Of a DNA stretch of 64,000 nt, positions 52,501 through 62,847 are shown piece after piece (within the stretch, counting starts at the first letter, position 1; the number at the start of each line of letters is the position of its first letter). The notes under the pieces were generated by a model. The model worked only from the letters and a program-made list of their open reading frames with translations. It was not told the origin of the DNA and did not search any database. The position numbers were made by a program, and so were the translations under genes. The DNA is taken from NCBI GenBank assembly GCA_027596035.1, contig JADGJA010000005.1, forward strand, positions 34,793 through 98,792, in the 5' to 3' direction. Source of the DNA: Thoreauomyces humboldtii (lineage: Eukaryota; Chytridiomycota; Chytridiomycetes; Spizellomycetales; Powellomycetaceae).

Positions 52501-53664
52501 CTCAAGATCCTCATCCCCGAGCAGTGCCACCATCGGGTTGGCCACAGCAAAACCGCCTTTCTGTAGTCTCTCGCAGGTTGCGCATAGGCACTCGCAGTTG
52601 TTTTCGCCAAAGTAATGATCGCCATATGAAGTAGTCAGTTCTTGACCATAGTCGATGTCTTTGATGACTTTAAAGCAGACGTGGTTTCCCTCCCGATCGT
52701 ATGGAAAGAATCGACATACAGGAGAGCAGTCGTGATTGGCGAACCGAGCTGGACCAAGGAAAAGGCAGTTGGCCTTCTTCTTGTCAGAGTACATGACACT
52801 AAAGTCTCTGTCGTTCAGAAGTTCCTCATCTTCCTCCGTCAGCTGAATGATTACGCCTTCGCATTGGCGAATCTCGTCGCCACATCGGAAAGACTTTGTG
52901 GCGATCAGACAGGCTTCTACCTTTCCGGACGACTTGTACCGGCTGGTTGGAGCGACCTCGTATCCGGATCTCCAATGATACATGGAAAAGTACCGTCCAG
53001 CGTGGGCCTTGAAGTCTTCTAGCTCCGTGGGTGTTCGACCTTGCAGGAAGGACTGAAACTCGGCAAACGACTTTCTCGTTTTTGAAAGCGAGGTCCCCGT
53101 AGGTACTTCTGTGATGCACTTTGGATCCCTCAAATAATCTACGAGAGCGGCGACTGCGTCGTTGACGCCGTTTCCGCCCATGAGGTGATCCCTGATGAGC
53201 TTGACCACAACGGCTGCAACTGATGAGCGATCTATCCGGTCATGCCTTAGCTTCCACGCACGCTCCAAGCTGGTACGTTTAGTTCCACTCTCCGACTGGC
53301 ATCCTCCAAAAGGCTCGGCGTCGGCGGCCACGGATTCGAAGTAACCGCCATTCATCTTGTGGGTGGTGAATCCAAGGTAGAGCGAGTCCAGCAGAATGTC
53401 GCAGAGGATGTCATCGTAGTCCGAAAAGGCCTGGAAGGTGGACCCTGGGGTGGTCGCGCTGCGAGAGGTCCGCTTCTCCGTGCTCATTGCTCGAAACTTT
53501 GCAGCCCTGCGCAGGCTCGGTCCAATGCTTTTTGGAGACGCAAACGTTGTGGAAGGTCTTGCAAGTGGAAGCTGCAGAGGCTCGTCGTCGTCGGTATCCG
53601 AGCCCTGTTCACTGTGGACGCGCCCGGTGCGGTACGGTCGGGGAAGCGCCGTCTTTCTGGACAT
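46529..53664 (-). CDS. SET9: SET9/SUV4-20-type histone H4K20 methyltransferase joined to a PWWP-like domain and long disordered tail
   Basis: Five exons (52168-53664, 51266-52109, 51133-51200, 50978-51069, 46529-50906) stay in frame through all four junctions and give 2,292 residues. Exon 1 has the SUV4-20 N-terminal helices (FSDYDDILCDILLDSLYLGF) and a SET domain at residues ~234-365: GRYFSMYHWRSGYEVAP, LGPARFANHDCSPVCRFFP, IDYGQELTTSYGDHYFG and post-SET cysteines ENNCECLCATCE. A second Cys cluster follows (ACSICQEAVDC; IQCGRCERHKKIFGFDWP). Exon 2 is Ser/Arg-rich and disordered. Exons 3-5 encode a PWWP-like domain at ~782-880: DQVYAVFVHPGDSQDPYWWP, ALVVPVEERD, then GLRLFVPGEEPYLTFQKHPD and DPAALRALEFFE. 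The remaining ~1,400 residues are low complexity, with a 100-residue tandem repeat and a basic C-terminus (KRPKRSGDEERPRKHKRSRP). Likely deposits H4K20 methylation, with the PWWP reading chromatin. Confidence 0.88.
47181..47780. repeat. In-frame tandem repeat, two 300-base units
   Basis: Units 47181-47480 and 47481-47780 both begin TGCAGTTCGGGCTGGAGCTC and differ by scattered substitutions with no frame-breaking indel. They encode two 100-residue copies (NAVPREAS-TQQL, HVPVEVLQEP, LPALPEKAS, GTPELQPELH) in the tail of the SET9-PWWP protein. Confidence 0.92.
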
Positions 53665-55071
53665 TGACCTGTGGTTTCTAGGCCATGCGGGATTCAGACA
53701 GAGATCTCTGTTGCTGCAAAGGGAAGTGGGGCGTGGGGACTATATAAGTTGGATGACTGCGGAACAATGGTACGTAGTGACCCAGTATTCCCAATCGCCC
53801 TCGTCTTTCCCGACGGGGGCGAGTGCATGCGGGGACGTTTTGGGGGTGTGAAAGCCAGCAGATGGCCCAAAAAATTCAATTCACTCCCGTTCGAGCCATA
53901 TGAAACCGGATTGCCTTTCACCCATTTCGTCGCTTCCCGTGCTTTCCGGCTGCTCGCTGCGCAGCAACAACAAACGAGAGAAGCCTGGCGTTTGGCGCTT
54001 CTCAAGGCGTCACACTCACATCTATCGTTCTAGCTGCTACGAGGATTAGAAGGGTTGGGCGAAATAAAAATGTGCACCTTGAACTGGAATCTAGTCATAT
54101 GCAATAGTGCAGGATCCCATATCGCAATTGGGATGTGGAGGAGTATGGATCTATCCGTTTCCAGCAGGGCCCTTCACACACTCCAAATCTTGCGACTTGG
54201 AATTTGACGATGGCCCTTGGACGCGAGCAAGGTGGTCGCTTGGCTTGCTGGCATTAATCCATTGTCATCGGTAGCTGAGAGGAAAACTATGGTCAGAAGA
54301 ACCCTTTGAGGAATGAGAGACCGGCCGCTCACCCCCTCTCGTGTAGATGTCACCCAGCCTGCACCGCTGTGAGCTTCTTCTAATGTTGCGCTAGGCGACA
54401 AGCCAACCCCTTCCTGTCTACCCGGTACTGAGCGTATTGCGGCTACTGCAACGTCGCACCAAGGGGATGGTCACCTCCTTTGGGGCCTCAGGGAGGAGAG
54501 GGATGCTCTGCTGCTCTGGCCAGGGTTGCGGGGGCGCCCCTGATTTCAGCTGAGCTCTCGAGTCTGGAGTGCATGATTGATAAGATGACTACTGTACACA
54601 GCCGTGGGTCCAGATTTGCATATCTCCCATGAATACCTGCGAATGCTTCCCAAGAGAAGGTGGCGGGTGAATGAGATTTGCGCACTTACCGGGACCTTCG
54701 CCACTATTGTGTTGCCACGGAGAGAAGGCTTCAAGCCTTCATGGAATGTACGACAAGAAAATTCCACAATGCGGTGGCACATTTACCTCGAGCGCGAGCC
54801 CTTTTGGCCCTTGGTGTGTTACACAGGCACAAAAAATACATGCTCGCGATGAAGCTATCGAATGCCTTTCCCACAAATGGTCGGAATTCTTGGCCCGCCG
54901 ATCAGCTGTGGTCTCCTGGTCGGTGCGTCGGGCTTGATTGCCTGGGCCACCACAGGGCCAGCGGCTGGAGGAGGCCGTGGTTTTCCGTTCAAGAGGGGAG
55001 CTTGCATGGGGCGACCCGGTCAGTGCATTGCATTGACGTTGACCGTCTTGCGCTAGCCAGAAAAGAAAGTC
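53665..55071. promoter_or_regulatory. Long divergent intergenic region, SET9 / OPT transporter
   Basis: About 1.4 kb without a gene I can support. TATATAA lies at 53741-53747, about 80 bases upstream of the SET9 start; its palindromic core could serve either strand. Short plus-strand frames (about 53760-54033, and 54862-55056 just before the OPT start) lack recognisable domains. The length suits a regulated transporter promoter. Confidence 0.45.
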
Positions 55072-57900
55072 ATGAACGAGACAGGCTTAACTCATCGGGC
55101 TAGTTCAAACACCGTTGACGGCGGCGACAACGTGACTCGCCCTGTCGACGCTGCATCCCCAAGCTACGACCTTCGCCAGACGAGCGCCGGCACCATCGCC
55201 CCCAACGAAGACGGTTCCCGCCTAACAACCTTTAACGGAACTCCCATCCACCATCCTGTCGTTCGTCCAAGGGACGACATTCATCGCAAGGAGGAATCGT
55301 ATGTCGCATATGAGAAGGCAGGGATCGAAGGGGGCCAGGGCACCCAACATTTCGAAGATGAGGAAGACGACGCCATCGCTAGGGCCATCAACTCTGTCGT
55401 GCCGCAAACCGACGACCCAGCCACGCCTGTCTGGACTTTTCGGGTTTTCGTCCTGGGCAGCTTCTGGTCCATCCTAATGTGCTTGGTCAACGTCGTGTTC
55501 TCCTTCCGTACCGCTCCAATTGCAATTGGAACTCCCATCATCACTCTCCTCTCCTACCCCATGGGACAAGCCCTCGCTCGAGTTCTTCCTCGTGGTGCTA
55601 TGAACCCCGGCCCGTGGAACATGAAGGAACATGTTCTGATTGTTCTCATGGCCAGTGCCGCAGCTTCGACCAACAACGGTGGCGTTCCCTACGGCCTCGA
55701 CAACGTCGTCGCCCAGAAGATGGTCGCTTTGCAAGACGTGGGATTCGGTGCTGCGTTTGGATGGATCTTTTGCACTCAAATGATCGGTCTCGGATTCGCC
55801 GGTGTCCTGAGACGGTTCCTCGTAAGTCGTTCGCTCTCGACAGCTGTTCATTCTACCCTTTACAGGACTGACTTTTTCCGTCCTTTACCTTGTTTACCTA
55901 GGTCTGGCCTCGTGAGATGTCGTGGCCCGGCAACTTCTCTAACCTGGCATTGTTTGCATCCTACTGGCAAGATGACGACGCACTCGCTGCGGAAGGGGCC
56001 GAAAAGTATAAGCTCAGCCGATACACCTTTTTCTGGCTGGCCTTCCTCGCAATCTTTGTGTACGAATGGTTCCCTCTTTACATCATGCCCGTGCTGCAAG
56101 CCGTCAGTCTCCTGTGCTGGTTTACCAAAAACACGTAAGTCGTTCATAATCGCTCATGTCCAGACCTCGTTCATGTGTTAATATCTTATCATTTGTCTAT
56201 CTCAGTGCTGTCAAACGATTCGGCTCTGCATCCGCCGGCATGGGCGCCCTTACGATTGCGTTCGATTGGCAATTCATCCTTTCCGCATGGATGACGACGC
56301 CTTTCTGGGTGACAGCACTCATGACATTCGGCAACGTCTTCTGGTACTTGATCCTGGTTCCTATCTGCAACAGTCTCGAGCTTGCGGGTTGGAACAATCA
56401 ACAGGCGGGCGAACGCGCTTACAATACCTCAGCAATGTATGATAAGGATGGCGAAAAGGTCTCAAAGGGCGACCTTTTCAACCCGGATTACACGTCAAAC
56501 GAAACGTTCCTTGCAGCCCACGAACCCTTCACCTTGAGCACCTACTGTGAGTACACCTTAATCACGCGCTCGTTCTCCCGCTTTCCATCTAATATTTTTA
56601 CTCGCGCAGTCTACCTTAACTACATGGTGTCCTTCTTCAACCTCACGGCATGTCTGTCGCACGTTTACTTGTGGTACGGTCCCCAGATTGTCCGTCAAAC
56701 GCGAGCCATGCTCAAGGGCGCAGGTCGCGAAGGCAACGACGTTCACAACACGTTGATGCGAGCGTACTCTGAGGTGAGCCTTGTCACTGGTTGGGAGACC
56801 TGGGTTACAGATCAGCTGACTAATCCCTCATTCTGCAAGGTGCCCGAGTGGCAGTATCTGATCTTGATTGTGGTAACTTTCGTCGGAGTCCTCGTTGTCG
56901 GCGAAACGACCGTGTTTGTCATGCCCTGGTGGTCGGTATTCCTCGCCACCGGTATCACCTGCCTCTTCATCATCCCTATCGGCATCATCCAGTCGATCAC
57001 GGGCATGCAAATCGGTCTGAACGTCGTCACCGAGCTCGTGTCTGGCTTCCTCCTCCCCGGCCACACTATCACAGTGATGTGCTTCAAGTCGTACGGTTAC
57101 AATGTCATGATCCAGGCCATGACTCTACTCAGCGATCTCAAACTCGGACACTACTTACACATTCCTCCCAAGGCCATGTTCTGGACGCAATTGTACGGCA
57201 ACGCCCTAGGAGCCCTTGTTAGCTCCGGGAGTGTGATTTGGGTCATCGAAAAGTGGGGTCCCACCGCAGTCGGCGGTTCGAACCTGATCAACACGGATTC
57301 GAAAAGCTGGAGCTTCAGCAACTATGCACTCTTCTTCAACGCTGGAGCTATCTTCGGCGGAGTCGGTCCCAAAGCATTCTTCGGAACTACATACAACTAC
57401 GGAATCTACTACGCCTTCCTGGCCGGTGCGATCCTGCCGATCATCCCTTGGGTGCTCAACAAGTACTGGCCGTCTCGCTGGTTCATTTACATGAACTTTG
57501 CCGTCCTGTCCACCGGTTACGGAACCTGGGGCGTCGGCTATCAACAAAACTACATCTGGTCTTCCCTGTTCGTGGGCTGGCTCTTCCAGTTCTACCTGTA
57601 CAGGTCGCACTATGCCTGGTGGTCAAAGTAAGTTTCTTTTCCCCTTTCTGCTCGACTCCACGCGATGAAGCTCACCCTCTTTCCTTTCTTACCAGGTACA
57701 ATTACGTACTCGGAGCCGCTTTGGACGCCGGCACAGCGGTTTGCATCATCGCGACTACCGTCGTCCTTGCCTATGCTTCCTTCCCACTGTATGCTGGCAA
57801 CCCCGGAAATGGCCAGCCCGGCGAGGGTCAGTTCGGGGACCGAGACTGGTGGTGCGACGACATCAACGGAGGCACATGGCGGGACGCCGAGTCGTCTTAG
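55072..57900 (+). CDS. OPT-family oligopeptide transporter
   Basis: Proton-coupled plasma-membrane importer of small peptides, glutathione or metal-chelate conjugates. Start MNETGLTHRASSNTVDGGDN at 55072; exons include 55072-55821, 55902-56134 and 56206 onward, with later short introns; stop at 57900. A soluble acidic N-terminus ends QTDDPATPVWTFRVFVLGSF, the OPT entry motif. NPGPWNMKEHVLIVLMAS is the OPT signature (NPGPFNxKEH). LKLGHYLHIPPKAMFWTQLY corresponds to the K(I/L)GHYxKIPPR motif. About a dozen or more hydrophobic helices follow one another, e.g. YLILIVVTFVGVLVVGETTV and AFLAGAILPIIPWVLNKYWP. The tail ends WWCDDINGGTWRDAESS. Substrate cannot be read from sequence. A secreted-protein run lies next door, convergent. 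Confidence 0.94.
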
Positions 57901-58263
57901 GCTGCAGTCCCACCTCCTCTCGTTCTCCACTCGGACAGCTTCATACCACTACCACTTCTCTTTCACTTGCCCATATCTTTTTCTTTTCATCTCTTTCCAT
58001 GTCTTTCTGCTATCCGTTTTTCAATGTTCACAGTTATCTTTCGATCTGCGTTTTCGATGGCCCTCTCGCTAGGAACTTCTCGAGACAAGACTGGAGTGCG
58101 ACATCAACGGTCATGGACAAGGTGACGGGCAAGTCATTCCAAGGTCATTATATTTCACAGGTTCGAGCATGCCAAAAAGATTTAAAACAGGCGGCCCGCG
58201 GGCCGTTAAGTACACCACCCAAAAAAAAGAAGCGTTGTTCCGGTCAAGCATCGCCCTCGCTGC
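57901..58263. other. Convergent 3' region with a perfect GC palindrome
   Basis: About 360 bases between the OPT stop and the six-cysteine gene stop. It is CT-rich at first. A 14-base perfect palindrome CGGCCCGCGGGCCG lies near 58192-58206, followed by an A-run at about 58222-58230; it may form a hairpin. Confidence 0.5.
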
Positions 58264-59081
58264 TCAGCCCCTCCTGGCGAGACCCTCGACCAGATCTCTC
58301 TCCCTCACCTCCATCCTCCTGACCAGGTTTCCACGGCATCCGAATCCCTGCGCCAGGTAAGTGATCTTGGGGTGGGCGATCTGATCGAGTTCAGGGAGGA
58401 AGTAGGGACGGTCTTGAGGTTGGTAAGCGGGGTAGAGGTTGCAGTTGTAGTTGACGATCTGGGTGGTAGCTTCAGGTGCGGGAGGATCGTCCTTGCAGAT
58501 CTCGGTCGTGTCGGACCAACGGGCTTCGGTCAGCGAGACGACGAGCGCCTGAACGGTCTCGATGGCCGTGCAGACCGTGTCGCGGAGAGCGGCCTTGGCG
58601 AAGATGTCGGTGTCGTTGGCAGCGGTGGCGTGGATAGCGATCTCGGCGGCAGAGTAGATCGCGTAGAAGGTCGAGACTAGGATAGCGAACGCGAGGAGTT
58701 TCGGTAAGGGGATGAAACGGATTCCAACATCTTGCAGGCTACTTACGCGCAACGGAGACATTGCCGTCCAGGTGGAAGCAGTTATGAACCTGTGAACATG
58801 TCGGAGGATCAGTATGAAGTTGCAGACGCACAAGTGTAGGTCAGCTTTACCTCAGGAAGCACGAGCTGGTTGTACACCAAGGCTGTGTTCTTCAAGATAA
58901 CATCTGCCGATTGCCCAACGGACGTCGAGAGCCATGTTCCAGCAAGCTCAGCCTCCGTGGGAGGAGCGCAAATCGTGACAAGGGTGGAGTTGTGGTTGTT
59001 ATGCACTTGGTGGTGAGGGCGCGCGACCGCAATGGATGCCAAGGCGAAGAGAGCGAAGAGGAGCGTCGTGAGGGGTGCCAT
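58264..59081 (-). CDS. Small secreted six-cysteine protein, unknown function
   Basis: Three exons (58851-59081, 58747-58789, 58264-58676) give 228 residues. The N-terminus MAPLTTLLFALFALASIAVA is a clear signal peptide, cleaved about there. The mature part is probably alpha-helical (YAIYSAAEIAIHATAAN, RDTVCTAIETVQALVVSL) and has exactly six cysteines, in VTICAPP, HNCFH, DTVCT, EICKD, NYNCNL and GFGCRG, suggesting three disulphides. N-glycosylation-type sites include HNNHNST and NVSV. I do not recognise the family. A TATA-like TAAAAG on the minus strand lies near 59182-59188, about 100 bases upstream. It is first in a row of three secreted genes on this strand. Confidence 0.75.
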
Positions 59082-59904
59082 TTTGAAAATCAGATACAAC
59101 GGGAGATAGCTCAAGGAAGTGATGCTAGGTACAAGATGGGCACGAGAAGACGGAACGAGGGGAAGCCCGGCACGACGCTCGGCTTTTATGGCGAGCGACC
59201 GGGGACAGAGGGACGCGGGCATCTCCAATGCGTTGACAGCGTTGACACGTACATTTTAGACAGCCAGAAGAGCACACGTAAAGCTTACATGACCAGGTAT
59301 CCGCAGAATCCGCGTGTAAGAAAAAAAGAAGATTGGAACAAAAGGAAGCAGTTTGTCAACCCCCGGCGCCTTTCCTGGCATTCCTTACTTATAATAGCTC
59401 CAAGTCAATGGCTCCATTTCGTAAACTCATCGGAAGCCTCGCCTCATCAACGGGTAATATCAATTCAAACGCACAGGCCAGGAGCTCATGAACAAGAATC
59501 GCGAGCGTAAGGCCCTTGCGCGCAAGGCGAAGGCCGAAGGTAGAATCACCGAAGCCGACTTGACTTGGCGTTTTAAAACCCGTCTTTCTCTGGGCAATAT
59601 TCGTTGCTATAAATGGCGGGTCCCCTTCCACTTCCCTCACCTGTTCTGCGGCATATGCACATGAATAGATAGTTCTGACTATCCTCAATATGTGCATGTG
59701 AATAGATAGTACTAACTGTGTCGCATCCTCAAGTTAGTTATCAACGGTTGCTTTTAAGGTGGCTACTTTTGACGGTTTTGACAGGTTCTCATTCGAGCAA
59801 GCGCCGTGAGCATCTCAAGAAAAACCTGATGTGATTGAAGTTTGGGAAAAAACAAGTGTCCAACGGAGGAGGTAAGCCAGCTAAGTAAGAGTGCTATACG
59901 ATGC
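59082..59904. other. Intergenic between two secreted-protein genes
   Basis: About 820 bases. It contains the TATA-like box of the six-cysteine gene and, at about 59652-59720, two near copies of (T)GCA(C/T)(A/G)TGAATAGATAGT. No gene is seen. Confidence 0.45.
59652..59715. repeat. Short direct repeat pair
   Basis: TGCACATGAATAGATAGT at about 59655 and TGCATGTGAATAGATAGT at about 59693 differ at two positions. They lie downstream of the Gly-rich gene's neighbour promoter and could be paired protein-binding sites or chance. Confidence 0.5.
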
Positions 59905-60677
59905 TCAGAAGCGACGAGCGAAACGACGACGGCGTCCCCCGAATCCTCCTCCAGGTCCCCCAGGTCCAGCTCCACCACCGAGAGCAGGGTCAGCTCCCGT
60001 TCCACTTCCGAAACCATCGGCGCCACCACCACCGAGAGTGGGATCAGCTCCAACTCCTCCGCCGAACCCTCTAGCGCCGCCCCCGCCGAGAGCAGGGTCG
60101 GTTCCCGCTCCACCTCCGCCGAATCCACCAGCCCCGCCCCCGAGACCGGTAGGGTCGGTTCCGGTTCCGGTTCCACCACCAAAGCCGGTAGGATCGGTCC
60201 CAGCTCCACCGCCGCCGAATCCTCCTCCGACTCCACCGGCCGGGTCGGTTCCAGTTCCGGTCCCACCGCCAAAGCCACCAGGAGCACCCGTGCCGCCAGG
60301 AGTACCGCCGCCGCCGCCGGTTCCATCTCCAGGGAATCCACCTCCAGGAGCTCCACCACCGGGAGCACCTCCTTCACCGCCAGGAGCACCGCCGCCGGGA
60401 GCACCCCCTTCTCCACCGGGAGCCGTAGGGGTAGCCTCAGGGGGCACGCCGGTGACGGTGACGGTGACGGTCTGGACGGGACCTGCGTCCGTGGGAGTAG
60501 GAGCGCCGACGAGATCCGTGGTCGTTGGGGTTTGAGCCTGAGGGAGAAAAGGAAGAGCAGCGGGTGGCAAAATGATCAGTAAACATCCGTCGGAAAAGAA
60601 GCCCATTCGAGACACCTTACCGAGACGAGGACGACGCTGCCTGTCATCAAAGCTGTGAGAACATGAGTGACGCGCAT
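59905..60677 (-). CDS. Secreted glycine-rich repeat protein ending in a polybasic tail
   Basis: Two exons (60621-60677, 59905-60537) give 229 residues. The N-terminus MRVTHVLTALMTGSVVLVS followed by AQTPTTTD is a signal peptide with cleavage near the Ala. A Thr/Val stretch (VQTVTVTVTGVPPEATPT) leads into a long Gly-rich domain built of imperfect units such as GGGTGTGTDPTGLGGGAGG and GGGGADGFGSGTGADPALG, with recurring GTDP or GADP. The protein ends GGFGGRRRRFARRF, a sharply basic tail containing dibasic sites. This looks like a cell-wall or matrix structural protein. No GPI signal is seen. The complementary strand is open in two frames because of the codon bias of the repeats. Confidence 0.75.
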
Positions 60678-61408
60678 GGTTTGGTCGTATCGAAGTTGAA
60701 GAAACGGGTTTTGTGTGGATAATTTGTTGTCGATGTGTTGTTTGAAGACTTTGAACGCTTATGTTGGGATGATGTTTCGAAGGCACGGATCGGGGACCGG
60801 CGGGTTTTATAGCATGTGGAATCAGGCTTGGGGTACCGACTGACGCTGACATGGCTGAATCGACGTCGGCGTCTCCAGCTACACTGCCTTCTTTGTTCTT
60901 GGTGTGAAGCTGAGTGGAGGCTTTCGGCAGAGTGGAGTGCCGCAAGGACTCTCCCAGCGAACCTGCATGCAGACGGAGTATCTTGCCTTGATTCACAGCC
61001 ACATGGTTCTATGATGTCAAGGCTTTCCTCCAACAAACGATCCCCTCCACTTGCTCGACACGCAGCCTTGCCACTAAGCAGTAAGGGCGAAGGTCTCAAG
61101 AGTCAGCTGCGTAGCTTGGTCTCCGCAGTGTCGAAGCAGACTGACCATTTTGACAGCTCTGCAGGTCTGGATCATTCCATCTGCGGCATTAACCAAGCAA
61201 ACAGCAGGTCAGTTCACTTCATCCTTGAAGGCGCGGAAAACACGAGTCATATCGTTATTGAAGAAAAGTCTATTCACAGAGAGGGCCAAAACAAAGAATG
61301 TAGAATGAAGAAATGTACAGAGGGTAAGGAATTGCAAAGCGAGGGTAACATGGCAGAAACAGGTTGTGCGACACGAGCTAGTAGCTTGTACGAGCCCAGG
61401 TCGCCAAG
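60678..61408. other. Intergenic, Gly-rich gene promoter and Ala-rich gene 3' flank
   Basis: About 730 bases. A plus-strand frame of 198 codons crosses it, but has no recognisable domain and no coding-like composition. Nothing else is supported. Confidence 0.45.
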
Positions 61409-62847
61409 TTAGGCGACAGTGAAGCGCACGCAGTCGTCTTGCGCTCCCCTCTGGGCGACGGGCATCACGAGAGGCTGATGGGTGAAGGCTCCGCTCATGG
61501 CGCAGACGCGGTAGACTCCCGCTCCTGATGTCGCAAAGCTGGTGCCAGGGACGGCGACTTCGAGGTTTCCGCTTCCGTCAGCGGCATTGTTCACACCCTA
61601 TGGGAACAAACTCAAAGTAAGTAAAAGAGCGAACTGGCGTCGTCTTCATGATGATCGTGCTTGTGTCTTACCTTGAAGAACTGGAACACCTGTGGGTCGG
61701 GAGCACTGGGAGTCGCGCCTACCGAGCTGATGCGCTGGATGGTGATGTGGGTGTGTCCCTGAGCGACGCCAGCATCGCTTAGAGTCTGTGGCAGTGTGTA
61801 GTAGGTTGTTGCGGCGTCCGAGAAGTGGCCCGTCTCGAGGTTGGCCACGTTGACGCTGACAGTAAAGTTCTGTCCTAGGGGAACCTTGGAGCCGCTCTTG
61901 GGCGAGAGGATGAGGGACGAAGGCATTTGAGCGAAAGCTGGGATGGCTCCCTGGACGGTCTCGCCGCACTGGCCAGTCTTGATCTGGGTCCCGGTAAGCG
62001 CAGGGAGGTCGACCGAGTTACAGAATGCCGACCCTCCGATGGCGACCGGCGATGCCCCGTTGAAGAGGTTGAGTCCTGCGGTGCCGGACGAGGTTGCAGC
62101 CGTGGTTGCGGCCGCCGTGCTCGCAGCGGTGGTCGCTGTCGTCTTGGCCTTTCCAGTTCCGGTAGATGCTTTCGAAGAGCCCGCTTTCGCGGCTTTGGCA
62201 GCGGCAGCGGCAGCGGCTGCCTTCTGAGCTTTGGATGCTTTTGAAGCGGTGGTCCCTTGACCCGTCGTACCCTTCTTGGTGGCTTTCTGGGCTGTCTGCG
62301 CTGTCTGGGCTTTCTGGGCAGATTTGGCAGCGTTGGTTTTGGCTGTGGCTGCTTTCTGAGCTGCCGCCTTTCCGGTACCCTGTCGCTGAGCTGCGGCCGT
62401 CCGTGAGGCGGCTTGCTGCTTGGCACGTGCGTTGGCAGCTGCCTGGGCTGCCTGAGCAGATGAGGTCCGGCCGTTGGCCGCCGTGGCGGTACGTTGTCGC
62501 TGGGCAGCCACGTTAGCAGCTGCCTGAGCAGAGGGGGTCCGGCCGTTGGCCGCCGTGGCGGTACGTTGTCGCTGGGCAGCCACGTTAGCAGCCTCCTGTT
62601 TTGCTGCCGTTGCTCGCTGAGCAGAGTTTGCCGTCTGTTTCTGACGGGAACTCCTCAGCGACGCGGAGGATGCTTCATTCGCTTTGACAGCGGCCAGGCT
62701 CTTTGCGAGCTCGCTGCTGGCAAGGATCGCCGCAGAAGCGGGAGTGGCCGCGTGTTTGAGAGCCGACGTGGTGGTGGAGATGGTGGCAGATCCAGAGACG
62801 GTGCAGGCAGCGAGAGCCGCTACGAGGAGAACTTGGGAGAGGTGCAT
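61409..62847 (-). CDS. Secreted Ala-rich protein with conserved basidiomycete C-terminal domain
   Basis: Two exons (61672-62847, 61409-61597) give 454 residues. Signal peptide MHLSQVLLVAALAACTVSGS. Residues ~60-260 are low-complexity Ala/Lys/Gln/Thr-rich, including two nearly identical 24-residue units (VAAQRQRTATAANGRT). The C-terminal domain (CNSVDLPALTGTQIKTGQCG, IPAFAQMPSSLILSPKSGSK, QNFTVSVNVANLETGHFSDA, GHTHITIQRISSV, PDPQVFQFFKGVNNAADGSG, HQPLVMPVAQRGAQDDCVRF) matches a secreted fungal family common in basidiomycetes, often misnamed ribosomal protein S17-like in automatic annotation. Four cysteines in that domain probably pair. Function unknown; the basic Ala-rich linker could bind wall polysaccharide or act as a spacer (inference). 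Confidence 0.82.
62465..62608. repeat. In-frame tandem repeat, 72-base period
   Basis: Copies start at 62465 and 62537 with GTCCGGCCGTTGGCCGCCGT. They are almost identical over about 65 bases and encode the two 24-residue units of the Ala-rich secreted protein. Near identity suggests recent duplication. Confidence 0.88.

Noticed and set aside
53671..54033. 120-codon plus-strand frame behind a TATATAA box
   Set aside because: It overlaps the SET9 start region, has no recognisable domain and no supporting splice pattern; the TATA core can equally serve SET9.
54862..55056. Small hydrophobic 64-codon frame just upstream of the OPT gene
   Set aside because: Could be a chance frame or upstream ORF; no homology pattern, and the OPT N-terminus is complete without it.
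59842..60582. Two long plus-strand frames (Ser/Thr-rich and Pro-rich) opposite the Gly-rich gene
   Set aside because: They are complements of Gly codon repeats. The minus strand has the signal peptide, proper intron and start codon.
60816..61412. 198-codon plus-strand frame
   Set aside because: It lies between two minus-strand secreted genes; no domain, poor coding composition.
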